Assembly (NCBI GenBank): GCA_013397865.1
Contig: VZTI01002586.1
Span: 71,274 to 135,273 of the forward strand
Source of the DNA: Struthidea cinerea
Taxonomy: Eukaryota > Chordata > Aves > Passeriformes > Corcoracidae
Direction: 5' to 3'
DNA length: 64,000 nt
The notes below the pieces were generated by a model. That model made no database searches and was not told the DNA's origin. It was given only the letters and a program-made list of their open reading frames with translations. Below, piece after piece: positions 1-10,925 of this stretch (position 1 is the first letter of the stretch; every line of letters begins with the position of its first letter). The translations under genes were made by a program, and so were the position numbers.

Positions 1-298
1 GCAAAGAGAAACACCACTTTTACCGGTAGTGTCCACATCAAATTTGTTAAGCAAACCAATGAAGATCACTTGTAAATTGTCTACAACCTTTCAGCTGTGC
101 ACATAGATGCTCTGCTGAATACCTTGGTCCTCTCACTATCATTCCTTCTCCTCTCCTTCTTACTTGTCACATCCAGTAGAGAAAGTCTCCTCCACCTCCA
201 ACCACACCTGCAGACAAGGAGACACAGAAAGTCTGCCAAACATTGGCTGTGCTAGCAAAAGAGAACTACCTCTCACAGGGAAAAGGGGGTATGACCCA

Positions 299-726
299 TG
301 TCAGGAAAATTAATCCACAAACACCAGAGGTTTATGTCAAAAAGGAGACAGAGGAGTCCTGTTACTTTATTTGAATAAAGGGAGAGGCCATGGAGCATTC
401 CCATGGGGTCTCTCGAATTTTTGGAGGTCACAGCCTCCTATTTATCCTATTTTCCCAGCCACATTTCCCTCTCTCTTTCCCCATTGGCTGAGGTACTCAA
501 GAGGTACAGACTTCCTGGAATGCCTAGTATCTAAAAGTTCCCTTCTAATGTATAACCCCCCCCCTTGTCAGCAGACCTTTGGTATGTTTGAAGATACATA
601 TCTCTTTAATTCTTCAATCAATGGAATTCTTCCCATTGTATTTCTTATCTCATAGTCCTTAGCCTTGTCTACCAGCAGGCCCAGAGCTTGTTTGTAAAGA
701 CAAGTTCTCTTGTGTCATTCCTCTCA
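299..726 (-). mobile_element. solo LTR, family shared with 45885-46341
   Basis: This 428-bp block begins TG and ends CA on the plus strand and is flanked by a 4-bp direct repeat, CCCA (295-298 and 727-730), as expected of a retroviral LTR insertion. A second copy lies at 45885-46341. The reverse complement carries an AATAAA signal (plus-strand TTTATT at 366-371) close to one end, which suggests the LTR reads on the minus strand. No internal retroviral genes adjoin it, so it is probably a solo LTR left by recombination. Boundaries were set by comparing the two copies by eye; the family name is not known to me. Confidence 0.65.
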
Positions 727-730
727 CCCA

Positions 731-2049
731 GAAGAATCTGGGGAGGATGTTCACTTTGCAAGGGGCTGCTGTTGTCCCCTCTCCTGATCTCCTGTGCAAC
801 ACAGACTACAAGATCCCTGCAGAGAGCAGCAAACAACACCCACTCTCCCTGGGCATGCACCTAGAGGCAGGACACTGCTGAAAAGAGCTACAGCCAGCCT
901 CCCTCCACTAATGCGTCTGCACCCAGCTGGAGCACTATGCTACAGAAAAATATCTAATTTAACTCTGAAGCCTTCACGTGATAAAGAATCCATCCTGCTT
1001 TCTAATGACCTGCTCTAGTGCTAATTACTCACTCTGTTGACAACAACCTTCTTCCATCCTGAACATTTCTGCCTTTCCTGTCAAATCCTTGTCTCCAAGA
1101 CTGTTAACTCCTGCGGTCCTTCTGTCGGAGACTGAAACGTTATAATTTATGGCTTAAACATTTTTATGAAGGACTTTTGCCTATTACAGAAAAACTGTAT
1201 AACAAAAGCTGCATGGAAGACTACCACACTCTGAGTGGGCCTCCTGACTGAGGCTCTGGACTGCAAGTTGATGGAGATAAGATAAAATTACTCAGATCTG
1301 GGCTGGGGGAGAAGAATACATTCACAGGAGAATCAAGCCTAGCACTTTGGGGTGGAGAGCACAACCCCAGGCTTATCTGCTGCCAGGCTTGAACAGACCC
1401 CTACACCAAAGTGGGGAGGAGGAGAGGTTTTGGGTGCATGGTGAAAAAAGCCTCTGGTCCGATGAACACCCATCCTCTGCTGTGCAGACCAGCTCAGCTG
1501 TGGGGGCCCCCACTCCGGAAAGGCCGCATCTACAGGAGAGCAGACAGTGTGTCAGGGCCCATCAAAGCCTCCCCCTCCCCAAAGGGTCCCCAGACCCTGC
1601 ACCAGAGCACTGCACAAAATGCAAAATGGTGCAACAGGTCCAGACTCTTGCAAGGGACAGTGTCAAACCTAGACCCCTCAGGGGAGGCACCTGGGCGTTC
1701 CCACCTGGCCAAACATATATTAATCCTTTGGATTCTATACTCTGCAGCGCAAGGGACCCTCACCACCAAGAAGACCAGATGGAGGGCAGCGACAATGCTG
1801 GAAATGATCCAAAGGTTAATATTTTTTATGTAACTTTAGTCAGTTTTATTCCCCTTTGCCCCCGGGGAAGGGAATTGAAGTTTCTTTTCAGGGGACTATT
1901 CCACCAGGTGAGGTCTAATGAGCTTAACATCTCAACAGACCGGGAGTAGCACAGAAGATACACAAAAGATAACGACCATTAATGAACATCAACTCCAAAC
2001 ATCACCCCTGGCATGGTTGGAGACACCTGGTCTGGGAAAAGAGAGAGAA
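731..2049. other. intergenic stretch, no supported gene
   Basis: No conserved coding sequence is recognised. Several open frames of up to 200 codons occur here, but they overlap each other in different frames and show no family resemblance. The right-hand part may belong to the LTR whose 3' end is at 2386. Confidence 0.4.
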
Positions 2050-2386
2050 GAGAACCAAGAATGAGAACCTAATTAGCATCGGAGGTGAAGAAATCCATAT
2101 CCAATAGGAAACCAAATACTAAGAACTGTGCAACTTGGGACAAACTAACATTGAACCAATGAATTTCTATGGATTTTGACTGTGTAAAATATGTGAGAAA
2201 TCTAGTAATATCCATATATGATGGAACAATTTTCTCTGCACAACTCAGGCAATGTGTGGATGAAATTATTTCTGTTGCACATCCTGGCCAGAACAACATC
2301 CTGGCCAGAATAAAGTAATGCCTTTATTCTCTAACACTAAAAATGTTGTTGGAGAGTTTTTTGTTTTTCCCGCGGTTTCAGTGACA
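2050..2386 (+). mobile_element. probable LTR, 3' portion
   Basis: The segment ends with an AATAAA signal inside CCAGAATAAAGTAATGCC, followed about 70 bp later by a GTTTCAGTGACA terminus. This is the layout of the R-U5 end of an avian retroviral LTR. The phrase CATCCTGGCCAGAA is repeated twice in tandem just before the polyadenylation signal. The left boundary is not determined and no target-site duplication was found, so the extent is approximate. Confidence 0.4.
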
Positions 2387-2466
2387 ATGAGACATCATTG
2401 GGACCTTTGGAAGGGTGATTTGTTTCTACCTAATCCCTGTCACTCTCCCTGTCCCTCACACACCCA

Positions 2467-2506
2467 CCTTCCTTCCTTCCTTCCTTCCTTCCTTGCTTTC
2501 TTGCTC

Positions 2507-2549
<43 letters not shown>

Positions 2550-2583
2550 CTCTCTCTCTCTCTCTTTCTCTCTTTCTTTCTCT
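2467..2583. repeat. pyrimidine microsatellite, (CCTT)n then (CTTT)n and (CT)n
   Basis: The plus strand is almost pure pyrimidine. It starts with about seven CCTT units, continues as roughly eleven CTTT units, then CT dinucleotides and further CTTT. Such tracts are polymorphic and prone to sequencing error. Confidence 0.95.
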
Positions 2584-3751
2584 TTGCCTCTTCTACTATT
2601 AAATAAAATATATCAAATTTTTTTTTGCATCAACATCTAACCTCATTTGGTTTTAATCAAGTTTTGGGGTATATTTTGAACCTTTCTGGGTTTGATCTGT
2701 TTTATTCACAGGCTTAGTTTTCTTTGCTCTTCTGTGTTTAGACCAGTTCATAACACCTTCTCTGTCAGCAGGCAGTAACCTGAGGGCAACCAGTGTCTGC
2801 AGTTCAGAACCATGTTCATATTAGTGGCTACATCTCTTGTAGTAAATATTTTGGGTCCTGCTTTGTTTCAACACCCTTCGAATGAAAGATCAGCTGTATA
2901 AGGATAAAAACACTATCCAAAGCTGTAATCAGTAATGGTAGTCTTGAGGGAGACTATAAATCCCTATGGCTTAATGTGTGGCTGAACTTCAAACTACTAT
3001 GGAGAAGGAAGAGGCCAGGACAAAGCTTGTGCTTCAGGCATCTCACCTTGTAATACATCCTAAAGTGATGTTTGTGGTTTTCCCTGTGGTGTTGAGTCTG
3101 GTCAGTGTCTGCAGAAAGATACTGAGCTGCAGCTTTAGTGAGAATGACAATTTTAGTGATACTGCAAACCAAAGAGACCCATCATTTCCCAGAAGAAAAA
3201 AAAACAATGGAGGAATTGTCCAACATGTCTTCTCTTTTGGGAATGGGGATGACACAAAATAAGTAACTATTTAGCTCACAAAACTGGAAGGATCTCTTTC
3301 TCTGTACTATTGCGCTAATGTAGGAACCAGTGAATGTGGATTTTCACTTGATACTTCATTTCAGTGCAAACCTGAAGAGTTCAAATCCACAACAAATTGA
3401 GCTCTAAGTACTTCCTCTGGACAGACTTGGCTGCTGTCCCCACAAACCTCTTCCTTCTCTTCTCTCATCATTATTGGACTTGCTTTCACAGTGTCAGCCC
3501 ATGAGATGAAGGAAAATGTGTGGCCAGAGACCAGAAGACTCTTAGGTTTTACAAGGCTCCTTGGCATCAAATCTAGCTCCCAAGTTATTGCTTTTCACTC
3601 TTTAAGTAGTATGAAAAGTCAGTCCAAAAAGGCCAAGGGAGAGTCAAGACAACCTCTGAACTTTCAAAAACAGGCCATTTGTCTAAGTATTTAGAAATGA
3701 GCATTGAAGCAGACAATCACTTACTGAGAACAGGTAACCAAGAATTTTATT
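2584..3751. other. intergenic stretch, nothing recognised
   Basis: Mixed-composition sequence without conserved coding potential, known repeat or RNA gene that I can recognise. Confidence 0.4.
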
Positions 3752-4075
3752 TCATAGAATCATGGCACCATAGAAGAGTTTTGGTTGGAAGGGATCTTAA
3801 AAAGTTCATTTTGTTCCACCCCCTGCCATGCGCAGGGACACCTTCCACTGGACCAGGTTGCTCCAAACTCCCTCCAACCTGGCCTTGAACACTTTCAGGG
3901 ATGGGGCAGCCACAGCTTCTTTAGGCAACCTGTGCCAGGGCCTCACCACCCTCACAGTGAAGAATTTCTTCCTGATCTCTAATTTAAATCTACCCTCCTT
4001 CAATTTAAAGCCATTCCCTCTCATCCTCTCACTGCACACCATTGTCACAAGTCCCTCTCTAGGCTTCTTGTATTC
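3752..4075 (-). mobile_element. CR1 LINE fragment (3' end), minus strand
   Basis: The left edge has the CR1 tail in reverse complement (TCATAGAATCATGG), followed by the antisense CR1 3' consensus (GTTGGAAGGGATCTTAAAAAG, GGGACACCTTCCACTGGACC). The minus-strand frame at 3806-4087 encodes the end of the CR1 reverse-transcriptase protein, with a KKFFTVRVVRPWHRLPKEAV-like stretch. The copy is 5'-truncated, as is normal for CR1. Confidence 0.93.
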
Positions 4076-4836
4076 CAGTAAAACCAATTATTACAATTAT
4101 TGAATCCCTTTGATAGTCTTTCAGTGCCACCATTTCCCAGAATAGCTGAAGTACTCAGAAATCTGAAATTATATGAAAGAAGACATTTTAATGGCACCTG
4201 ATTTTAAAGGCACTGTCCATAAACACACAGCTAGGGGCAGGAGGCTGCAAATTAACCAGCTGAAACCTGAGGCATCCATCACCAGCCTCATTATAAAATC
4301 TGGATACATTTGCCAGTGACAGATGCTCTCCCTTCTGGTTTTCCTTGCACATCCCTAGTTGTTCCGAACACGTTCAGATTAACACAAAGAAGGTGGCTGT
4401 TATTTAAATGCAGGTGGCTCTCTGCAGACAACTCCATAGGGCCAACTGAAGGCTGCCAAGCAGTAATTTAGCATTGTCTCTGTTTGCACAGAAGGACCTC
4501 AGTGGCTTGGAAAGCGTAGAAGAAGGAAATGTTTTCTTCATGACATACTATGGGCTGCATACAATCAGCATCCTTCCTCAGCAGCTGCACTTGATAAATG
4601 TCATCAGCAGCCTGGAAATCCTTTTGGGCTGCCACTGTCAAGAATGACTCTAAAGCAATCATGCAGGGACAAAACCCATGCTCCAGAATCACACTGGTCA
4701 CACTGCAATGAGTCCTTACGTGACTGGGCTGCAAGACTGAATTCTTCAGAATAAATTCAATTGCAGCTGCTTATTGGGAATCAGCAAATCTAGTGATCTA
4801 GTCTTTAGTAAGCTATCCAGTCCTAACATATGTACT
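4076..4836. other. intergenic stretch, nothing recognised
   Basis: No gene, RNA or repeat is recognised between the CR1 fragment and the LTR that follows. Confidence 0.4.
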
Positions 4837-5913
4837 TGTGTTGGTTTTGCACAGCCTGGTTTTTGGCAGCGGGGGACCACAGAGGTGGCCTCTGTGAGAA
4901 GCTGCTGGAAGCTTCCATGGTGTCCGGCAGAGCCAGTCCCTGATGGCTCTGAAGATGGACCTGCTGCTGGCCAAAACTGGGCCAATTAGAGATGGTGGTA
5001 ACACCTCTGTGATGACATATTTAAGAAGAAAATCAAAACAAAATGGGGCACAGTTTTTTCTAGCCAGAGAAGAGGAGGAGGTGAGAACATGTGAGGGAAA
5101 CAACATGGAGACACCAAGGTCAGTGAAGAAGGAGGGGGAGGAGGTGCTCCAGGTGCCAGAGCCGAGATTCCTCTGCAGGCCGTGGTGATGACCATGGTGA
5201 AGCAGCTGTCCCCCTGCAGCCCATGGGGATCCACGGGGGATGCAGAGATCCACCCACAGCCCGTGGGGGAGATGCTCACACTGGAGCGGGTGGATGCCTG
5301 GAGGAGGCTGTGATCCACTGGGAGACCCGGTGGAGAGAGAGGGCCCTGCTTCCAGGCTGGAGCAGCCTGTCCTTGGAGGACTGCACCCCGTGGAAAGAGA
5401 GACCCACGGCGCAGCAGTTTTGGGAGGGCTGTGTGCCCGTGGGAGGGGCTCACGCTGCAGCAGGGGCGGTGCGGCTGCTGCTCGTGAGAGCGGACCCACG
5501 CCGGGGAAGTTCACGGAGAGCTGCCTCCCGTGGGAGGGACCCCACGGCCTCACAGGGGAAGAACTCCTCTCCCGGAGCAGCGGAAGGAAATGTCGGTGAT
5601 GAACCGACCAAAGCCCCATGCCCTGTCTCCCTGCGCTGTCGGTGGGAAGGGCTGGGGAGGGGCTGGGGGTAAAAAGGTGTTTTAAGGGCTTATTTTACTT
5701 CTCATTATCCTCCTCTGACTCTGTTAGTAACAAATTCATTTTGCAACTTTAATTGGAGCCCGTTTTGGCCTTGGAGAGTTTTTCTCCTGGTCCTTACCTC
5801 AACTCATTAACCCTTTGTTAATTTTTTTTCTCTCCTCAGCCCAGCTGTGGTAGGGGAGGGTGAGTGAGTGACTCTCGTGGGTGTCTGGCATTGGCCAGTG
5901 TCAAACCATGACA
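4837..5913 (+). mobile_element. long LTR, about 1.08 kb
   Basis: The block starts TGTGTTGGTTTTGCACAGCC and ends GTCAAACCATGACA. The TG/CA termini and composition resemble a long avian endogenous-retrovirus LTR. The GC-rich centre (5150-5650) produces several overlapping open frames on both strands that are not genes. The flanking pentamers (GTACT and GCATT) match only in part, so the insertion appears old or the edges are slightly off. Family assignment is from memory of avian repeats. Confidence 0.6.
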
Positions 5914-6593
5914 GCATTATATTTAAAACCTAAAATAATCCTCATATACCTGACTTTTCAGTAGGAAAAAAAAGTAAATTAATTACACTGCTTGTCTGCT
6001 AGAATATACTAAATTGCCAGACAGAAATGGTGATAACAGTTTTGCGTGCTCTTACATATACTGTTCTTCAACTTAACATTTTTAGCCCAGTTTCTAAAAG
6101 GAAAACAATTTTTTAAACCCTGTAAATGTCTTGGGCTATTTGTGTGAGCTTACCAAGCTTTCACTAGAATCTTTGAACCAACTGGCCAATTTTGTACAAA
6201 TATGGAGAAGGAAGATGGGTCCTGCAGAGCCACAAGAGACAGAGACTCTTGAAGTTCACCTTGCTACAGCACACAGCTGGATGTGGGCTTACCCTTTATC
6301 GGACAGAGAAACAACACGGGTGAGGTCCCCTTGGAAACACAAGTGAAGATGAAATGAAGTTTCTTTGGCTCTGCTAATCCCAAACCAACTTAATTCTTCT
6401 GTCACATCAGCAGTTCCCACCTCTGTTCCCATTTCCTACCCCAATCCTGTGTGATCACAGCGACAGATAGGCACTTTGCTAAAAAACAAAGAGAATCACT
6501 AGTAATTTTTCATCCATAATGGCATACGGGCACAGTTTATTCCTAAAAGTAAAAGTAAATAAACTCAGGAAAGAGCTAGAGATGTCAAACACA
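5914..6593. other. intergenic stretch, nothing recognised
   Basis: A-T rich sequence with no conserved coding frame or repeat that I can name. Confidence 0.4.
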
Positions 6594-7210
6594 GACCTGG
6601 TTGCTCCAAGCCCTGTCTAACCTGCACTTGAACACTTCCAGGGATGGGATAGCCACAGCTCTGAGAAACCTGTGCCAGGGCCTCACCACCCTCGCAGCAA
6701 GGAATTTCTTCCCAATATCCCACCTAACCCTGCCCTCTGTCAGTGAGAAGCCGTTCCCCCTTGTCATGTCACTCCAGGCCCTTGTCCAAAGTCCCTCTCC
6801 AGCTGTCAAGGAGCTCCTTTAGGCACTGGCAGGGACTCTAAGTTCTCCCTGGAGCCTTCTCTTCTCCAGGCTGAACACCCCCAGCTCCCCCAGCCTGTCT
6901 CCAGAGCAGAGGGGCTCCAGCCCTCAGAGCATCTTCATGGCCTCCTCTGGATTTGCTCCAGCAGCTCCATGTCCTTCTGGTGTTGGGCCCCAGAGTTGGA
7001 GGCAGCTCTGCAGGCGGGGTGTCACCAGAACAGAACAGAGGGGCAGAGGCCCTTCCCTGACCTTTCTGCCCATGCTGTGGGATCAGCCCAGGACACAGCT
7101 GGCTTTCTGGGCTGCCAGCACACATGGCCAGGTCAGGTCAAGCTTGGAAGCAGGATCATTGCACACTCTTGCAGATGAGGAGAGGGCTCCAGGATTCTTG
7201 GTTGGCTAGG
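6594..7210 (-). mobile_element. CR1 LINE fragment, minus strand
   Basis: Antisense CR1 3' region (CCTGGTTGCTCCAAGCCCTGT, CTTGAACACTTCCAGGGATGG, CTCCAGGCTGAACACCCCCA). The minus-strand frame at 6585-6809 encodes the CR1 protein tail, including KKFLAARVVRPWHRFLRAVA. The extreme 3' tail with its octamer repeats is missing at the left edge, so this copy is truncated at both ends. Confidence 0.92.
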
Positions 7211-8356
7211 GACACGATTGGACTCACTTTGTTCTTTATGCAGAACACTGTGTAGATATTAATCATAGATATTCATATGACCCCCCATATCTGGAATATT
7301 TTCTGCACAGTTGATTTATTTGTTTTCATAAAATCTCTGTGATATAAGGCCCAGTTATCAAATATCTGAAGGAATTATGACCTCCATCGGATCACATGAA
7401 AAATTTGCAGTGAAACAGGACACTCTGTCAAGGTCTCCCAAACCCCTGCCTAGTGCAGTAGAACAATGTCTCTAGTCCAGTATCCTTACAGATCTGACAT
7501 GATGAGAGACAGCAGAAATAAGACAAATAGTACTTAAAGAGAAGGGTAACATGGGTGAGTTAGTTTGGGGTAAATGAATGTTCAGTTCATGGTATTCATA
7601 AAAACTAAGGAGACAGCCCCTCCTAACATGAATATCAATTTGGATTCATGCTTTGTCAGCAGTGGACAAGGAAGGATCACTGGCAGAGGAAGAATCTGAG
7701 AAATTCATTCAGTGTGTCTTTGGTTATTTAAGCAACTTCTCCCTGACAACACTGTCTCCTCTCACAGTGACAGCAGTGTTTGAATGGTTCCACTTCACAT
7801 CTTCCTCTTCACACCAACACGCCCAAAGATGACTCCTCTGCAGAAATGAAGGTGGGAACAGTTTGGTGACAGGAGTGTGAGTGTAAGGAAGGTGCATAGG
7901 TGAGTAACATCCATTCAAATTATTAAATATCCAAAGCTGACTCAGAAACCTACCTCCCATGTTAATCTAATTATTAAAAAAAAAAAAAGAAATTAATCTC
8001 TTTATTTTCAGCAAATCAGTATTTCCTGAAGTATTGTGATATCTGAGCTGGGCTGACCAGAGCTCCACTAGGATTTTCATTTACAGACAATTTAGCAATA
8101 TTATATTACATGTAAGAGTTGTGCTAGATCAGATAAAAATGTGTCTTGCATTCCTTGCTTATCCCAGAGCTGCTGCACAGTAGATGTTTCAATGTGCTAA
8201 AGACATAAAGAGCTATGAGTATGGAGTTTTGGATTTTTTTTTAGGGGTATTTGGATATATCATTGACTTCACTACTTCTCCTGGGCTGAGAAAAAATTTG
8301 GAAAGAGAACTATAAAATAGTTGGTGTTTTTTATTCAACAATAATCATGAATAATA
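7211..8356. other. intergenic stretch, nothing recognised
   Basis: A-T rich sequence; only short open frames without family resemblance. Confidence 0.4.
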
Positions 8357-8382
8357 ATATATATATATATATATATATATAT
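8357..8382. repeat. (AT)n microsatellite
   Basis: About thirteen consecutive AT dinucleotides within A-T rich sequence. Confidence 0.95.
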
Positions 8383-9198
8383 TTTTGAACAAAAAGCCAC
8401 AATCTGTTGTGGAAAAAAAAATTATACATTTTTAACCCTCTTAGCATTAAATTGAAGACAGATTAAGACAAACTTTTGTGGCTACATATCATCAAACTAA
8501 AATATTTCATCTTAAAAATAGAGTTCCATTCTACCTGATTGAACCATTCAGGAAAACAATGCAATTCACACATAATTTTCCCAATTTAGAGAAAATTTCA
8601 GCTGAGAAACTTGGATTAATGCTGTCTATATGTCTGTACCATCCTGGTTCAACTCACTTTCATAATAAAGACAAATTAAATATTTCTTTCATTTTGTTTG
8701 GCTTTTTGAACTTATTACATTGCTCATCTGATTTAGAGTGAAGGCAGAGTGGAGCAGTGAGTAAATCTTTTGTTTAGGGCTGAGGTTCTTTGCTTACTTT
8801 TATAGATAAGTAACAAGTGTTACAGCAGCAGGGTGAGGGGAAAAACATTTTTGGTATGTGAACAATTTGGGATTACTTTCCCATGGCAAATTAAAATGTG
8901 TGTTTCATTACAGAGCAGTCACCTTAGACCTGACATTCCTACATTTCCTTCTGGTATTAAAAAAATTGCAAAGAACAAAAACCCCTATACTAGGAAAAAT
9001 ATGGCAGTGACAATTTCTCACTCAGTATGCAAAGTGGGCGAATAAACTTTGGTTTCCACACAGGTGAGATTTGAGGTAAATGCAAAATGATTTCGTATGT
9101 GCAAAATTCCTGGAGTTATTGAGATAGGTGTGTGTGCTTCAGAACAGACTTCCCAGATGCTGCCATTACATCTTCAAAAGTTGTTCGGGAAAGTTATA
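8383..9198. other. intergenic stretch, nothing recognised
   Basis: A-T rich sequence with no supported feature. Confidence 0.4.
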
Positions 9199-9737
9199 CC
9201 ACATTTGGAGCACGTTTGCTCTGGAGACAGGCTGGGAGAGCTGGGGGTGTTCAGCCTGGAGAAGAGAAGGCTCCAGGGAGACCTTAGAGATCTTTAGCCA
9301 GTGCCTAAAGGGGCTCCAGGAGAGCTGGAGAGGGCCTTTGGAGGAGTGCCTGGAGTGACAGGACAAGGGGGAATGGCTTCCCACTGAGAGAAGGCAGGGT
9401 TAGGTGGAATATTGGGAAGAAATTCCTTGCTGCGAGGGTGGTGAGGCCCTGGCCCAGGTTTCCCAGAGAAGCTGTGGCTTTTTTTTCTTCTGTCCCTCTC
9501 AGGCTCAGTTTAAAGACACAGACGAGATTGGTGGGCATAGAGTAGCGATAGGGGATACACATCGTAAAGTCACCCCAAGACATTGGCCTATGCTTGGAAA
9601 TGTTCAAGGCCAGTTTGGATGAGGCTTGGAGCAACCAGGTCTAGTGGAAGGTGTCCTTCCACAGCAGGGGGTGGAAAAGGATTATCTTTATGGTCCCTTC
9701 CAACCCAAACTAGTCTGGGATTCAATGATTCAACTGC
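9199..9737 (+). mobile_element. CR1 LINE fragment, plus strand, split by an LTR piece
   Basis: Sense CR1 sequence runs from CTCTGGAGACAGGCTGGGAG to a normal 3' end (CCAACCCAAACTAGTCTGGGA, then ATTCAATGATTC). It is interrupted near 9482-9590, between GAAGCTGTGGCT and GGAAATGTTCAAGGCC, where foreign sequence replaces a few CR1 bases. The two halves align with uninterrupted CR1 copies elsewhere in the window. Confidence 0.92.
9482..9590 (-). mobile_element. LTR fragment nested in CR1
   Basis: Read in reverse complement, this segment starts TGTCTTGGGGTGACTTTACG and continues through CCTATCGCTACTCTATGCCC to CTGTGTCTTTAAACTGAG. This parallels the 5' end of the LTR at 10289-10925 (TGTCCTGGGGTGACTGTATG, CCTATGCC, CTGTGTCTTTAAGATG). 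Only about the first 110 bp of that LTR is present. Confidence 0.65.
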
Positions 9738-10288
9738 AGGTTCCTGGTTTGCAGTCTCCTTGGACCATGGGCAGAGCACAGGGTGAAATGCCTACAAAGA
9801 CCAGAGACCTTCATGACACCAAAGCAGGCTATACTCAGCAAGACCATTCATGCAGATTAGTAGGGAGTGGCACATAATGATACAAATCAACATTTGAAAA
9901 GCTGAGAACCAGAGCAGAGAAGATAAGGAGACACGCCAGTATAAAGCCTAGAACATTTTTTCATCAGTTTGAGATGCATAAGGTTACCTTTTCCCCAAAG
10001 TGTAGTTCCCTGCACAGGCACGGCTGCAGGAGGAAAGCACAAATCTTTCCTTAATATTTGAAGAATATTGGTATTTTAAGAAAAGTGAAGAGGAACTTGC
10101 TGCTTCTCTACATTTGGGTTCCATAAAAGCATCATTTTAGGATGAGAGGAAAAACAGAATGCTAGGTCAGAAAAATTATGGGTTTGTTTATTTAAACAGT
10201 AAACCTAACCCAACACATCTTGCAAATATATCCTGGTCAGAATAGAAGAAACTCTTGTAAAGATTAGAAGCAATGACTGATCAATACA
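9738..10288. other. intergenic stretch, nothing recognised
   Basis: No supported feature between the CR1 copy and the following LTR. Confidence 0.4.
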
Positions 10289-10925
10289 TGTCCTGGGGTG
10301 ACTGTATGATACTGTATTCCCTATTGTTTGCCCTATGCCAGACATTAGTCCCGTGCCTTCCTGTGTCTTTAAGATGTTTCTCAGGAGAGGGGGGAGAGAA
10401 GCCAGGCGAATTCTTCAGAGAGTTTTTGTGTTCAAGGACACATACACTCCCCTGCATTCCTGTTGCTGTGGAGCCAAGGAAAGCACCTTCCTGCTTTTTC
10501 CTAGCTCTCGGCTCTCTGCAGCAGGGAAGAGAGTGGCATTCTCTTGCTTTTTTGCTAGCTTCTTGTTTGTTAGCTAAAGCAGAGTTTCCTGGGACTTTGG
10601 CTTCTTCTTCTTCTCTTCTGGACTGTTCAGCAACAGCAGAATATCACCGGGAGGCCCTACACCCTGGCCACGCCAAACCCCAGCTCCAGAGAGGAGACCA
10701 CACCTCCAAAGAACTTCGAAAAACTTCCCAGGTCTTCTCCCCAGCGAGAGGTTTTATTATTTAACATTATTCTTCTTCCGTGCCTGCGTGCACTTTGCTT
10801 GTTAAATAAATAGGTTTTTTTCACTTTCCTCCAAGGAATTTCTTTCCGAACCTGGTGGGGGAGGGGTGGCTGAAACCTGCCTTTTATCAGAGGACATTTT
10901 CTCCAATTTGTCTCAAACCAAGACA
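10289..10925 (+). mobile_element. solo LTR beginning TGTCCTGGGGTGAC
   Basis: About 637 bp with TG...CA ends (TGTCCTGGGGTGACTG to TCTCAAACCAAGACA) and an AATAAA signal at 10805-10810, which gives a plus-strand reading direction and leaves about 115 bp of R-U5. A 163-codon frame runs across it but shows no family resemblance. No retroviral genes follow, so it is probably a solo LTR. The target-site duplication was not settled. Confidence 0.65.

Noticed and set aside
1347..1949. 200-codon open frame
   Set aside because: Overlaps other frames of similar length, has no recognisable domain, and has codon content that looks random.
2318..2606. Open frames rich in Ser, Leu and Phe
   Set aside because: Translation of the CTTT/CT microsatellite.
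4813..5619. 268-codon minus-strand frame
   Set aside because: Lies inside the GC-rich centre of the LTR at 4837-5913 and has competing frames on the other strand.
10273..10764. 163-codon frame
   Set aside because: Coincides with the LTR at 10289-10925.
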